Positions 15,999 to 25,373 of a DNA stretch of 30,880 nt are shown piece by piece. Below the pieces are notes generated by a model. It did not search any database and was not told where the DNA came from. It worked only from the letters and a program-made list of their open reading frames with translations. Numbering within the stretch: position 1 is the stretch's first letter; each line of letters begins with the position of its first letter. Made by a program: the position numbers and the translations under genes. The DNA comes from JBAQMG01 sp049302575 (GTDB taxonomy: Bacteria > Bacillota > Desulfitobacteriia > Desulfitobacteriales > Desulfitobacteriaceae), in NCBI GenBank assembly GCA_049302575.1, contig JBAQMG010000119.1:1-30880 (forward strand), read 5' to 3'.

Positions 15999-16190
15999 CA
16001 GGCCATATATTCACGAAAGATCAGACCTAGTAAAGATCAGATCAGGTAAAGACAAGTTCTTAACCCCTTGCTTAATCCATTTAACTTGCTTTCCCTATTA
16101 TAGCGCGAAAGCGGCGCGTACAAACACGCTTAACCTGTCCGTCAAAGATTATCTTACAACATTGTGTGTGCAATACATCATATACAAACC

Positions 16191-16475
16191 TTAAACACTT
16201 TTCATATGGAATTTATCAGCTAATAGTCCAACCCCAATAGCCGTGATCAAAACAGTGATCAATAGATTAATAAAAATCGTTAGATTAGACGCGTTATACT
16301 GGTTATAATTAAAAAGGTATTCTTATCCTTCATGGTGAGCATAGATTACTGACGTAAGAATTGCGGCTATAATCCCTCCTTGCAATCCACAATACCAAGC
16401 CAACAGAAGTGACGGTAACACGGTTAATATCCACAGACTTTCCATAAACCCGTCCGATCTGTCGAGTATTATGTC
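16191..16475 (-). pseudogene. Decayed membrane-sensor domain, paralogue of the GGDEF-EAL N-terminus
   Basis: The minus strand reads IILDRSDGFMESLWILTVLP, then WYCGLQGGIIAAILTSVIYAHHEG, an in-frame TAA, then EYLFNYNQYNASNLTIF and LLITVLITAIGVGLLADK before a stop. This aligns over its whole length with the sensor region of the GGDEF-EAL protein (IILDTPDGRCEWIWILYAVP ... EFKEYL ... GLGYLTDK). No GGDEF, EAL or kinase domain follows. It is a relic of a second sensor gene, ended by an internal stop and 3' deletion. The rest of the 15999-16755 region contains no other gene that I can support. Confidence 0.7.
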
Positions 16476-16703
16476 GGCGCTCACCTTGCCATTATATCTG
16501 ATTGAAGTAGGAGATTGTTGTCGAATCCTGCTTATCTATCTAAAAATTCCACCGAAACAAAATGACTGAATAATTCTTCTGATATTCACTACTAGAATTC
16601 GACGTTTTTTATGTTTTTACTAAGTCTATCGAGAAAAAACAACTTTTTTCTCTACAAAAAACTATATGTTGCGCAGAAATTTCGACTGCTTTCATTGATC
16701 AAC

Positions 16704-16727
16704 TATGTTATGTTATGTTATGTTATA
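16704..16727. repeat. Pentanucleotide tandem repeat (TATGT) upstream of the kinase gene
   Basis: Four to five direct copies of TATGT run from 16704 to 16727, about 30 bases before the kinase start codon. The location between promoter and start would allow slippage to alter promoter spacing or the leader. Confidence 0.6.
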
Positions 16728-16755
16728 GTGTAGGATTTTACTAAATATTGATTGT

Positions 16756-18936
16756 GTGGTTGAAATAATGTCTATATTCTTAAAAAGAGTAAGTATTGTT
16801 GATCCCAAAGTGAAAGCTATTATTCGTGGAATTCTTTTCTGTATACTTGCTGCCATTGGTGCGTACATTATAACCTCCTTAAATATTTCAGAAAATCAAG
16901 AGGATTACTTAGTCGACACGATACGTATTGGAGCCGCATTCTTTATCTTTCTAAACACTTGGATTACTTTCGATGAAAACCCTCAATCCAATAATATAAT
17001 AGGCTTAGGTTTTTTGGTGGTTGTAATCTTAGCTTCTTTTCATGTCTCTTTGCAAGATGATCGCAGCTCCATTCTACTCGATATGATTACAGACCTTACA
17101 GAAGGACTAATTATCTTTGTCGCGACCAATTGGGGAACAGATAACAAACTAAATAAATCCAAGTCATTAATTATTGCATGTTTAATAACTTTTTTAATAA
17201 TCAGCTTAGTTCTGGGATTTCATTCAAGTCCAATTATCGGTTTTGTGATAAAGTTTAAAATCATCAAGTATTTTATTATTGTGCTTTGTTTAATTACCCT
17301 TGAAAAATCCTTGGCTAAATTAAAACATAATAGCCTTATTACTTATGAGTACATTGCTACGTCATCCTTGTTGTTGATTTTCGGTACAGTATTTACCGCT
17401 AATTTTAATGGCTTTTCACATAGCTTTGTTCATTTACTTAAAGTGTTTAACTATTATTGTTTAATGAGGGGCATTTACGTCAGTTCAATTTTATATCCCT
17501 ATAAAATAACGAAAAGCATATTGAATCAAATCCCTTTAGGCTTATTTGTCTATAATAATAATGGCAAACTTACCTCCGTAAACGAATACGGCAAAAAGCT
17601 TGTAGTGGGGGAACTAAACGATATTAGAACCTTAAAACCTGAAAAATTTGAAAAGCATACTATTGACAATAATCCCAATTTGCAGTCATTACTTTACCGG
17701 ATTGAAAGTTATCATGAAATTCATAATGAGTTATTTTACGTTGATAATCAACAACAAAAACAATATTTTTTAGTTGATGCCTTAAATCTGGGGGATAGTA
17801 AAAATTTAGTCATTCTTCGAGACACCGAAAGAGAACAACAGCTAGAAAATATTCAACTTCAAACTAGTAGTCTACTGAATGCAATTAACAATCCATTAGT
17901 AATTAACGATGCCAGCGACAAAATTATTCTTTTTAATGAAGCTTTTTTACATTTGATTCAATTACCCGCTTCCGATATTTTAGGATATAATATAAATTCT
18001 ATAAATAAGCACGTTCAATTAAAATCAGAAAATGAACTTGCTGATGAATTTGCTAACGATCATAAAAATATTTCCATGAATAATGGCAAAGTTTTCTCAC
18101 TTATCACTCCAGGGGGCTGGAAAAAATATATCATTGGTCAGCCTGCTAGTGTAAAAAATCTCCAGGGAGAAATAATAGGCGGACTTTCAGTGTATTACGA
18201 AATTACCGAGATGAAAAATAACCAAGCCAGAATCCGCCAACAAGACAAAATGATTACCCTTGGGGAAATGGCTGCGGGTATTGTACATGAAATCCGCAAT
18301 CCCTTAACGACCCTAAAAGGTTTTAGTGAATTAATTCTCCATAAGACGGAAAAAGATCAAATCAAACAATTCGCCCAATTAATGATCGATACAGCTAACG
18401 ATGTCAATAAAATTGTCAGCGACTTTCTTACTTTTGCTAAACCTAGTCCACCCTCGTTTAAGCTACTCGATGCAAATAATCTACTACAATCTGTAGTATC
18501 CATGTTAGACTGTCATGCTTACATGCAACGAACTAATCTTAAAGTTATCCCTTGTACGAACCAACTTCAATTCCAAGGCGACGAAAGTCAACTTAAAGCA
18601 GTTATCTTAAATATCGCCCTCAATGGCATGGAAGCTATGTCCGATTTATTGAATCCAGTTTTAACGCTTGCTTGTGAATTCGATAAAACTTCAAATACTT
18701 TAATTTTTAAGGTATCTGATAATGGCAAGGGTATCCCACCGGATGATCAAGTTAAGCTAGGTACTCCGTTCTTTACAACAAAGGACAAGGGAACTGGCTT
18801 AGGCTTAAGCATCAGTTATCAAATTATTAGAGAACACATGGGTCGCATCGATGTTCAGTCCTCGGTAGGATTCGGAACAACCTTTGAAATTAGGATACCT
18901 TTGAGTAAAAATAATACAAAATTTGCAGTAGCCTAA
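16756..18936 (+). CDS. Membrane sensor histidine kinase with PAS domains (orphan)
   Basis: The protein has 726 residues. About seven transmembrane helices (residues 20-250) form the sensor, followed by two PAS-like regions (about 255-350, ILNQIPLGLFVYNNNGKL; and 370-490, LLNAINNPLVINDASDKIILFN). HisKA has GEMAAGIVHEIRNPLTTLKG, with the phosphoacceptor His near 511. HATPase_c has NIALNGMEAM (N box), DNGKGIP and TTKDKGTGLGLS. All catalytic boxes are intact. There is no response regulator beside it, and the VHEIRNPLTTLKGF type is typical of sporulation kinases feeding Spo0F/Spo0A, so that role is plausible but inferred. The start is a GTG at 16756 or an ATG at 16768. Neither has a strong ribosome binding site. 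Confidence 0.9.
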   Translation: MVEIMSIFLKRVSIVDPKVKAIIRGILFCILAAIGAYIITSLNISENQEDYLVDTIRIGAAFFIFLNTWITFDENPQSNNIIGLGFLVVVILASFHVSLQDDRSSILLDMITDLTEGLIIFVATNWGTDNKLNKSKSLIIACLITFLIISLVLGFHSSPIIGFVIKFKIIKYFIIVLCLITLEKSLAKLKHNSLITYEYIATSSLLLIFGTVFTANFNGFSHSFVHLLKVFNYYCLMRGIYVSSILYPYKITKSILNQIPLGLFVYNNNGKLTSVNEYGKKLVVGELNDIRTLKPEKFEKHTIDNNPNLQSLLYRIESYHEIHNELFYVDNQQQKQYFLVDALNLGDSKNLVILRDTEREQQLENIQLQTSSLLNAINNPLVINDASDKIILFNEAFLHLIQLPASDILGYNINSINKHVQLKSENELADEFANDHKNISMNNGKVFSLITPGGWKKYIIGQPASVKNLQGEIIGGLSVYYEITEMKNNQARIRQQDKMITLGEMAAGIVHEIRNPLTTLKGFSELILHKTEKDQIKQFAQLMIDTANDVNKIVSDFLTFAKPSPPSFKLLDANNLLQSVVSMLDCHAYMQRTNLKVIPCTNQLQFQGDESQLKAVILNIALNGMEAMSDLLNPVLTLACEFDKTSNTLIFKVSDNGKGIPPDDQVKLGTPFFTTKDKGTGLGLSISYQIIREHMGRIDVQSSVGFGTTFEIRIPLSKNNTKFAVA

Positions 18937-19183
18937 GGGGTAGCACCCGTTAATATCCTGCTAACATAAAAAGGCTGGCTGCCTCTGGTTTTTGCTTACA
19001 TTTTTGTAAACCCATCCTGTTCTAACCTTTTCTGAAGTAAATACAGATTGTAAATTTCTTCATAAAATGATAAAGTTACGAATTTTGTTATACTATAAGT
19101 TAATGCCGACTAAATGCCAACTATCCTGCAATTTAGCAGTCATAAGTAATGGCTATATCGACATAATGAAGGAGTGATCTTTT

Positions 19184-19773
19184 ATGGAAGAAACTATTTT
19201 AAACGCAGTTGAAAGAACTATGCAACCTAAGCAATGTAGAGAAGCCGGTTTTACACCTGGCGTGCTTTATGGCGATAGTGTTACAAATGCAATTACCGTT
19301 CAATTTGAGACGACAGCTCTCAAAAAAGTTCTTGCTACACATGGGTCGAATGCAAAAGTATGGATAAAGTATGGTGGAACAAGAAATTCGGGTTTATTAA
19401 GGAAGTTCAAAGGCATCCTGTTTCAGCGAAACTCAGTCATATAGATGTATTCCTTATCTCTCAAGATCACGAGGTGAAAATGCCGATCCCTATAACCTTC
19501 GAAGGTCGGGATAGTTTGGCTAATATGCTATTTCAAGTTTATAAATCAGGGATGGAGGTTTTGGGGAAAGCAGCCTTGATACCCGATACAGTAATTGTTG
19601 ACGTATCAACAATGGCGCTGGGTGATACAATTACTTCAAAGAATTTTAATTTAGACAAACAGATAAAAATTACCGATAGTGAAAACGAGGTCTATGGAAT
19701 TATTACGCCTCTTAGGGAAATGGCTAAGGAATCAGCAACTGTAGTTGCAACGGAAACGCCATCTGTAGCTTAA
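19184..19773 (+). pseudogene. ctc: Ribosomal protein L25 / general stress protein Ctc, frameshifted
   Basis: The 5' part (19184-19378) encodes AGFTPGVLYGDSVTNAITVQ and KVWIKYGG, typical of the N-terminal 5S-rRNA-binding domain. The 3' part continues in another frame from about 19379 with NKKFGFIKEVQRHPVSAKL, then HIDVFLISQDHEVKM and the C-terminal TL5 domain, ending PSVA. Restoring one A in the GGTGGAAC run at 19373-19380 joins them into about 196 residues, the normal length. Untranslated as it stands, the frame would end at 19444 after 86 residues. The cause may be a mutation, a sequencing error, or less likely programmed shifting. The ribosome binding site GGAGTG precedes the ATG at 19184. 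L25/Ctc is dispensable in many bacteria. Confidence 0.88.
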
Positions 19774-19800
19774 ACTGTGAAATAATCAGTAGGAGCCATT

Positions 19801-19859
19801 CGTCACAATAAAAAGAGCATTACACCCTTTTGGGTTGTAATGCTCTTTTTATTGTGACG
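19801..19859. terminator. ctc: Bidirectional palindromic terminator, copy 2
   Basis: A 59-base palindrome with arms CGTCACAATAAAAAGAGC and GCTCTTTTTATTGTGACG and a loop near CCCTTTTGGG. It lies 28 bases after the ctc stop and between convergent genes, with a U-run on either strand, so it can terminate both. It is nearly identical to 14622-14676. Confidence 0.85.
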
Positions 19860-19914
19860 AGAATTTAACTCGAAAGCAAAGTATCGAAATCAGTCGTGGC
19901 ATCCTGCAACGATT

Positions 19915-20025
19915 TTAGACGATTTTGAGCAACATTGAGCTAAGCATAGCTCCAATGCCAGCTATACATGGAAGAGTACAGTAAACCAAGAAAAGCAAAG
20001 ACAGTTCTTTAATAAATAAGCTCAC
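19915..20025 (-). CDS. Small membrane protein, 36 residues
   Basis: A GTG at 20025 preceded by a perfect AAAGGAG eight bases upstream opens a 36-codon frame: a short polar start (SLFIKE) followed by LLFLVYCTLPCIAGIGAMLS, a hydrophobic helix. The frame stays open upstream to an ATG at 20148 inside the LtaS-like gene, but the ribosome binding site points to the GTG. The protein would be a single-pass membrane peptide. It is 94 bases downstream of the LtaS-like gene on the same strand and may be co-transcribed. I do not recognise a family. Confidence 0.55.
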   Translation of the reverse strand: MSLFIKELSLLFLVYCTLPCIAGIGAMLSSMLLKIV

Positions 20026-20119
20026 TTTTTTAACTCCTTTTACTTTTTCTAAGGCTAATAATAAAGAGCTATTGTAAAGTAAAAGGATAAAATAGAAAAC
20101 ACAAACAGAAGGATAAACT

Positions 20120-22039
20120 TTATTCTGGAAGTAAACTAGACAAGCCATTCACTTTTAGAATAAGGTCAGACATAGCAAGCTGCCACTTAGCACGTTGGAA
20201 TCCATTTCTAGCGATCTCTATCTCCACTTTTTGACCAGTTTTCCGATCATAGGCTGCACCATGTTCAAAAACACCGTCTTTATTAGCAATGTAGAACAAA
20301 TTATCAGTCGCAAAAGAACCATCTGGTGCGTAGCATCTAAAGGCACTAAACCCTTGCTTGACATTCAACAAATCATGACCAAAATAAACTAATTTACTTT
20401 TATTCAAGCCAAATAGATTCGCTAAAGTAGGGTATAAGTCCATCTGTCCCCCAGAAATGTGCCGTACCCCTGCATATCTCCCATTGGGCATTCTAATCAG
20501 CAATGGAACCTTACGTAATTCAAGAGAAGTGTATTCATTACTTGGCTTAGGCGAATTTAAAAACTTCAATATATCCTGATCTTGTAAGTATTGTCCGAAA
20601 TGGTCACCGTAAACCACGACCACCGAGTTATCGAGAATTCCCTGTTGCTGTAGATTATCCATAAATTCTCCAAATGACTTATCCGCATAATGCTGCGCTT
20701 GGAGATAATTTGTGAACATATTGCTGAATTCTCCCTGGGGTATATTCAGTCCTTTCTTCCCCTCAGGAATCCCATTCCAAGGATAATGAGCACTAAGGGT
20801 AATGATAAAGGAAAAATAGGGTTGTACTTTTTGCTGAAGCATGGGTAGCGTCTGTTTAAACATAGACTCATCAGACAGGCCCATGCCCAATTTTTCATCG
20901 ATCTGGAAATCATTTTCATTATAAAACTTATCAAATCCCTCTTGGGGATACATTTTATTCCGATTCCAGAATTCAGGCTTATACGCGTGGAATGCGAAGC
21001 TTCCTGTAAATCCGGCATCTTTGAGTGCTCTAGGCAAGGAATAATACTTATTTAGTGGTTTCATAATATAATTTGAACCAGTCGCTGCAGGATAAAGGGA
21101 ATTTAAAGACATAAACTCAGCATCGGAAGTAGTCCCCTCCGCAATTTGGGTAAAATAGTTGTCAAAATACATACTACTTTTAAGCCATTTGTTCAGATTC
21201 GGAGTAACCTCTTGGCCATTAATCGAGTTGTTAATTAAGAACCCTTGCATGGCTTCTAATTGAATAACAATCAGGTTTTTACCTCGAGCAACTCCCTTTA
21301 AATTAGTTCCTTCTAGCTTTTGATGGTGCTCCATCCAAGTTTTCAACAGTTCAATTTTGCTGACAAAATCGGTTTTAGCATCCTTAATATTAACAAATTG
21401 ATATAAGTCCAATAAGTGATAATTAATTACACCCATTTCCTCAAGCACAGTGTTATTCCAGTTCAGTCCCACATAAGCGTTTTTATCAAAAGATTTGGTA
21501 ACAGTTCCCAAAAGTATTCCAAAAACTAAAAAACTGCTGACTAACACCGCAACAATTTGAGCAATTCTCCTGACAATCCCTGTTTTCGGAACAAACTTGT
21601 TGCTCCTTCTTAGAAAGAATACATAGGTCAATACAAGAAGATCAAAAAAGAATAGTAGGTCTCCTTTGTTAACCAGTGTAATGATACTCCCAGATACTCC
21701 CTCGAGTTGTTTAGCTTGATATAGCACTGGAATCGATAAAATAGTGTGGTAAATCCGGTAAAATAATAAATCTGCCCATATTAAAGCGCTCAGTAAACAA
21801 GCAAATAAAAGCAAGGCCATCTTCCTTGCCACAAGGGGCAATAAGTAAGTCCAAATAGAAAGAGCCAGTAAAACCACAAAAGTGCAAACCGACATACTCC
21901 AAGAAGAAGTAACTCCTATAAGATGATTAAAATAAATAATTTTAATCAATAACAAGAAATCCACGATAATAATTTCATAATTACAGCTAATAGTTTGAAT
22001 AAATCTTCTCCCTAGGGCTATTTTTTTAAAACTTAACAA
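20120..22039 (-). CDS. LtaS-like lipoteichoic acid synthase / phosphoglycerol transferase
   Basis: The protein has 639 residues. Five transmembrane helices lie in the first 180 residues, followed by an extracellular sulfatase-fold domain. Catalytic features are NLIVIQLEAMQGF (metal Glu, about 262), EGTTSDAEFMSLNSLYP (nucleophile Thr near 304), SAHYPW and VVVYGDHFG (metal Asp-His near 479-480). LtaS enzymes transfer glycerol-phosphate from phosphatidylglycerol to a lipid anchor outside the membrane. A homologue of the primase or YfnI type is also possible. The start is a TTG at 22039 with GGAG nine bases upstream and an in-frame stop just before it. The length matches the family. Confidence 0.88.
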   Translation of the reverse strand: MLSFKKIALGRRFIQTISCNYEIIIVDFLLLIKIIYFNHLIGVTSSWSMSVCTFVVLLALSIWTYLLPLVARKMALLLFACLLSALIWADLLFYRIYHTILSIPVLYQAKQLEGVSGSIITLVNKGDLLFFFDLLVLTYVFFLRRSNKFVPKTGIVRRIAQIVAVLVSSFLVFGILLGTVTKSFDKNAYVGLNWNNTVLEEMGVINYHLLDLYQFVNIKDAKTDFVSKIELLKTWMEHHQKLEGTNLKGVARGKNLIVIQLEAMQGFLINNSINGQEVTPNLNKWLKSSMYFDNYFTQIAEGTTSDAEFMSLNSLYPAATGSNYIMKPLNKYYSLPRALKDAGFTGSFAFHAYKPEFWNRNKMYPQEGFDKFYNENDFQIDEKLGMGLSDESMFKQTLPMLQQKVQPYFSFIITLSAHYPWNGIPEGKKGLNIPQGEFSNMFTNYLQAQHYADKSFGEFMDNLQQQGILDNSVVVVYGDHFGQYLQDQDILKFLNSPKPSNEYTSLELRKVPLLIRMPNGRYAGVRHISGGQMDLYPTLANLFGLNKSKLVYFGHDLLNVKQGFSAFRCYAPDGSFATDNLFYIANKDGVFEHGAAYDRKTGQKVEIEIARNGFQRAKWQLAMSDLILKVNGLSSLLPE

Positions 22040-22096
22040 CCATCATTTCTCCATATTTCTATAGATTATCAGTAGGTGGTTTTTCTGTTAGGCAAA

Positions 22097-23314
22097 TTAA
22101 TTTTCATCAATAATACAGTCCTCAAGCGAGGTCAATTCTTCGTCCTGGTACTGTGGCTCTCCTAGATCATTTATCCGAATGTCCCCAGCCTGTCCGTACT
22201 GGTAAAGCTGATCCAGCAATTCGACGGCGGCGCGAATTCTAGTTCTTAATAGATAACCCCGGTTTTCAGAGGCCTTAAAAACCTCATGTACGTCAAAATT
22301 GGGCTTCCAGTCGTAGGCACGACCGTGAAAAACCTGGACTTTTTTCAGAACTTGCAGAATTTCAGCCTGATTAAGCGGTTGAAGCTGGGGTGCGGAGATA
22401 ATATGATTGAGAACTTTTTCAATGGGCTCCCGTTGGACGCGATCAACATATGCTGTAGTGAGATTTTCAAAATCATGTTTGGACTCTATGACATCCTCTC
22501 GATAAGATGCACCCATGGCAAACATAGTAAAGGTAGACTTTAGGCGGGAATATTGCTCTGGAAATAAGAAAGCTGCCATATTATTATAGGCGATAAGGCG
22601 GGCTTTTTTGCCAAGACGTCCTATCAATTCCGTTTCGTCATACAGTATTACCCAACCATTAAAGCCTAATAATTTAAACAGATTACTTAACATACTGAAG
22701 TAGTCCATACTATGACGCGTTTTACTAAAGGGAACTGAATAGCGCACCGATTGATCAAAAATCCTTTTGTAGATCTGTCGCAGGAGGGTATTATTGATGA
22801 AGTCACCCTCCAGATCTGCCATTAGCAAATATTTCTCATCTGGATCATCCACACCCAGATAGGATCTTAAAACGAAAAACAGCTTGTCTGTGTCCAAGTG
22901 TTTACTGGTAAAGGCTAGCAGATCCTGAGCTAGGGGGTTCTTAAGGGTAATATCTTGCAATACATGTTGGAATCCTGGTTGCAAGCGCCCCGGCAAATAT
23001 GTATTGCTAACCAGTTTCTGATAGGTCAGATATAGTTTGTCCAATGGGGTTTCTTTACTCAGGGAAAGCAGGCTGACGACCATATTGTTACTATGGGCTA
23101 GGTTAAATACGGTATTCAAAAGATGGGTTTTACCCTCTCCATACTTCCCAGAAACCACCATACCACTGGATTCTCCAGTATCTCTGATCCGATCTAGCTT
23201 GCAGGATATCTGCTCCATTAATTCTGGACGGGCTGTGGAGAAGTAATGCCCCACCGCTCGGGAAGACACTCCCGAACGCAAGGCCTCAATGATCCTCTGA
23301 GCTTCAAAATCCAT
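22097..23314 (-). CDS. BrxD-like P-loop ATPase (DUF2791 / BrxC-BrxD family)
   Basis: This protein has 405 residues. It begins AQRIIEALRSGVSSRAVGHY, the characteristic start of DUF2791 ATPases, then Walker A SGKYGEGKTHLLN (55-67), SLLSLSKETPLDKLY (81-95) and Walker B VILYDETE (222-229). The C-terminal third contains the AAA-like lid (QREPIEKVLNHII) and ends in an acidic tail. In BREX systems BrxD is an ATPase that works with the helicase BrxHI. Here no BREX methyltransferase or PglZ gene is present. The ATG overlaps the stop of the upstream ATPase (TAATG), so translation is coupled and a complex of the two is likely. Confidence 0.85.
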   Translation of the reverse strand: MDFEAQRIIEALRSGVSSRAVGHYFSTARPELMEQISCKLDRIRDTGESSGMVVSGKYGEGKTHLLNTVFNLAHSNNMVVSLLSLSKETPLDKLYLTYQKLVSNTYLPGRLQPGFQHVLQDITLKNPLAQDLLAFTSKHLDTDKLFFVLRSYLGVDDPDEKYLLMADLEGDFINNTLLRQIYKRIFDQSVRYSVPFSKTRHSMDYFSMLSNLFKLLGFNGWVILYDETELIGRLGKKARLIAYNNMAAFLFPEQYSRLKSTFTMFAMGASYREDVIESKHDFENLTTAYVDRVQREPIEKVLNHIISAPQLQPLNQAEILQVLKKVQVFHGRAYDWKPNFDVHEVFKASENRGYLLRTRIRAAVELLDQLYQYGQAGDIRINDLGEPQYQDEELTSLEDCIIDEN

Positions 23315-24540
23315 TATACTGCTCCTTCCTCCTGCAAAGTAGTCAGGACTACCCGCCTAGGCAACGATACTTTGCCAAACCGAGACTTAGCATGGAGTTC
23401 CTCAGCTGTGCTCAAGCTTATCGGAATGGCCCCTTCCTCAAGCCGATTGATAACCTGTGCGAGACGTTTAGACATTTTCATGATATTTTCTGGCGTATAT
23501 ACCTCATCAATCAAGCGATCCAGATCCACAATGTCGGCGAAACGATTAAAACGGGCACCTTCAATTTCATTCTGAATGCGCATCCACAGTGCCTGATAAG
23601 ACTTCAATCCCCTAGTGTCATCGTCCATCAGACTGCGATCAAACGCAAAAACAAACATGGTGTGTTTTAAGGTATCAATTTCATCAATCAATTCACGGAT
23701 GCTTTCGTAGGCATCTTCACGTTTCAAACGCGTATAACGCAGAGTGCTTTGCAGATTATCTGAATCCACCATAACTTCCAGATTATCAATCGAGATAATC
23801 AGACCCTTGTAGCCTGCTAAGCAACAAACCTCTACCAATGAACGCAGCATGTGCCTAGCATTGTATTTTGTGATTTTGTTCGGTGACAAACCCAAACGCC
23901 GAAGAGAAGAAAGTTTGGCTTCTCGGTTGCCTTCCAGCCACTGCAGCAACAGCTTACGGTTGCCTTCTTCCAACGTGGGGTGACCCAAAATACCGCCGGT
24001 CAACATGGCACAAGTCAGGGCAAAATTATTGTCTATAAGCGGGTTGGAGAGAAATAGCTTTTCCAGCTGCTCCCTAATCTCCCGTTTGGTCAAGGGATCC
24101 AGCTTTCCCTGGCTGGATAAAAAATCAGCAAAGCTAAGATCTACTGGAATAACCTCGGGATTATACCCCAACTGCCGGATGACTTCGTGGCTACATAGTT
24201 GTAACCGTTCCAGCAGCTTGATCTGGCGTAAGATCGCAGTATAGATTTCCTTGAAATCATGGATCCATAGTTCCTGCGCCGAAAGGCTAATCGAAATATA
24301 GCCCATATTTTTCGCTTCCAGTGCTAATATTTCTAAAAAGTGAGTTTTGCCACTCCCTGTGCGGCCTGTCAAAAACTTTATTTTACTGCCTCCACTGGCC
24401 AGATAGTTCGCCAAATATTTTTCCTTCCAAAAATCCATGATGAAATCGCTACCAACTGATATTTCCTGCAGAATTTGGCTGTGTTCTGGAGCCAGTCCTT
24501 TCCTTAAGCGTGCCAAGGCGGATTTGATATCATTCCCCAA
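23314..24540 (-). CDS. Second P-loop ATPase, related to the BrxC/BrxD group
   Basis: This protein has 408 residues. It carries RLRKGLAPEHSQILQEISVG, Walker A TGRTGSGKTHFLE (58-70), ISISLSAQELW and a Walker B GLIISIDNLEVMV (246-258). In that Walker B the residue after the Asp is Asn and not the usual catalytic Glu, so ATP hydrolysis may be weak or the acid may come from nearby E255. The arrangement parallels the partner at 22097-23314, so the pair looks like an ancient duplication with specialised subunits. The start is a TTG at 24540 with AGGGGGT upstream. Two tandem GATGTTC units (24561-24574) lie in the 35-base gap before it. The class is less certain than for the partner. Confidence 0.75.
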   Translation of the reverse strand: MGNDIKSALARLRKGLAPEHSQILQEISVGSDFIMDFWKEKYLANYLASGGSKIKFLTGRTGSGKTHFLEILALEAKNMGYISISLSAQELWIHDFKEIYTAILRQIKLLERLQLCSHEVIRQLGYNPEVIPVDLSFADFLSSQGKLDPLTKREIREQLEKLFLSNPLIDNNFALTCAMLTGGILGHPTLEEGNRKLLLQWLEGNREAKLSSLRRLGLSPNKITKYNARHMLRSLVEVCCLAGYKGLIISIDNLEVMVDSDNLQSTLRYTRLKREDAYESIRELIDEIDTLKHTMFVFAFDRSLMDDDTRGLKSYQALWMRIQNEIEGARFNRFADIVDLDRLIDEVYTPENIMKMSKRLAQVINRLEEGAIPISLSTAEELHAKSRFGKVSLPRRVVLTTLQEEGAV

Positions 24541-24575
24541 TTTTCTTACCCCCTAAACTCGATGTTCGATGTTCG

Positions 24576-25373
24576 TTATTCGAATGCTAACTCGAAAAAT
24601 CGGATAGTAGCCAGATACTGTTCTCGACCCTCCTTATCTAGGATGCGGATAGCCTTGTTGATGTTGCGACTGGGGCCAAATTGAAACTGCCGACCATCGT
24701 CAGTGGAACGCAGTTCTTCAGCATAAAGGCGAGCCAAGTCAAAAGCGAAGCTCTGCAGGTCGTAATCTTTGCGAAAGCGACGCATGGGGGTTAAGATAGC
24801 GTAGAGATTCTTCAAATAGATATCTCCCCCTGTCGAAGTTGGCACTTGACCCTGGTTTTGTTTTAATTGTAGCAAATCGTAAGCTGCTGCCAGCTCCTTG
24901 ACAAAGCTCCGGGGATCAAAAGCTGCCTTCAACAGTTTATCCCGGCTAGCTTTTACATCTTGCACAAAGGCCAAGGGACGCAAACATTGGACACGTTTAC
25001 GATCTAGGTATAAATCAAGATTTTCAATATCCACCCTGACCCGGAATGGAAACAGCTCATAAGTAGGAAATTCTCCTTTTACGTCCACCTCTAGACGATC
25101 GCAACAGGCTAGCATTTGTTCCACAAAGTCGCCATTTTCAACATAAGCGCGAATCCCGAAGTCGTCGACCTGTGTTTGCATCCCTTCCATCAAGGTTTCT
25201 TGTTCCTTCAGGTAAGCACGCATAGCTCCCAGATCCCTAGTCCAGCTCTTAAGATCACCCTTTTCCATATTTTTACTCAGGTTCTTAAGCAGTTTTTGCT
25301 GACTGTTGATCTTATCCTTAAGCTCTTTTTCTACAACCAGCATTTGTTTGTATAAATCCTCATAATCCGTCAT
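24576..25373 (-). CDS. Coiled-coil protein of the ATPase-helicase module
   Basis: This 265-residue protein has no family I recognise. Residues 1-75 are strongly helical and heptad-like (LVVEKELKDKINSQQKLLKN), suggesting a coiled coil. The rest is a mixed alpha/beta region with VDIENLDLYLDRKRVQCLRP and SFAFDLARLYAEEL. There is no catalytic motif, signal peptide or membrane segment. It is the first gene of the minus-strand operon, with a perfect AAGGAG ribosome binding site at the ATG, and the second ATPase follows after 35 bases. Its position suggests a scaffold, target sensor or nucleic-acid-binding subunit for the two ATPases. That is inference. Confidence 0.8.
   Translation of the reverse strand: MTDYEDLYKQMLVVEKELKDKINSQQKLLKNLSKNMEKGDLKSWTRDLGAMRAYLKEQETLMEGMQTQVDDFGIRAYVENGDFVEQMLACCDRLEVDVKGEFPTYELFPFRVRVDIENLDLYLDRKRVQCLRPLAFVQDVKASRDKLLKAAFDPRSFVKELAAAYDLLQLKQNQGQVPTSTGGDIYLKNLYAILTPMRRFRKDYDLQSFAFDLARLYAEELRSTDDGRQFQFGPSRNINKAIRILDKEGREQYLATIRFFELAFE

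Noticed and set aside
15999..16755. tRNA, CRISPR array or origin in the larger intergenic gaps
   Set aside because: No cloverleaf-like sequence, no regularly spaced repeats, and no DnaA-box clusters were found by eye in this gap or elsewhere in the window.
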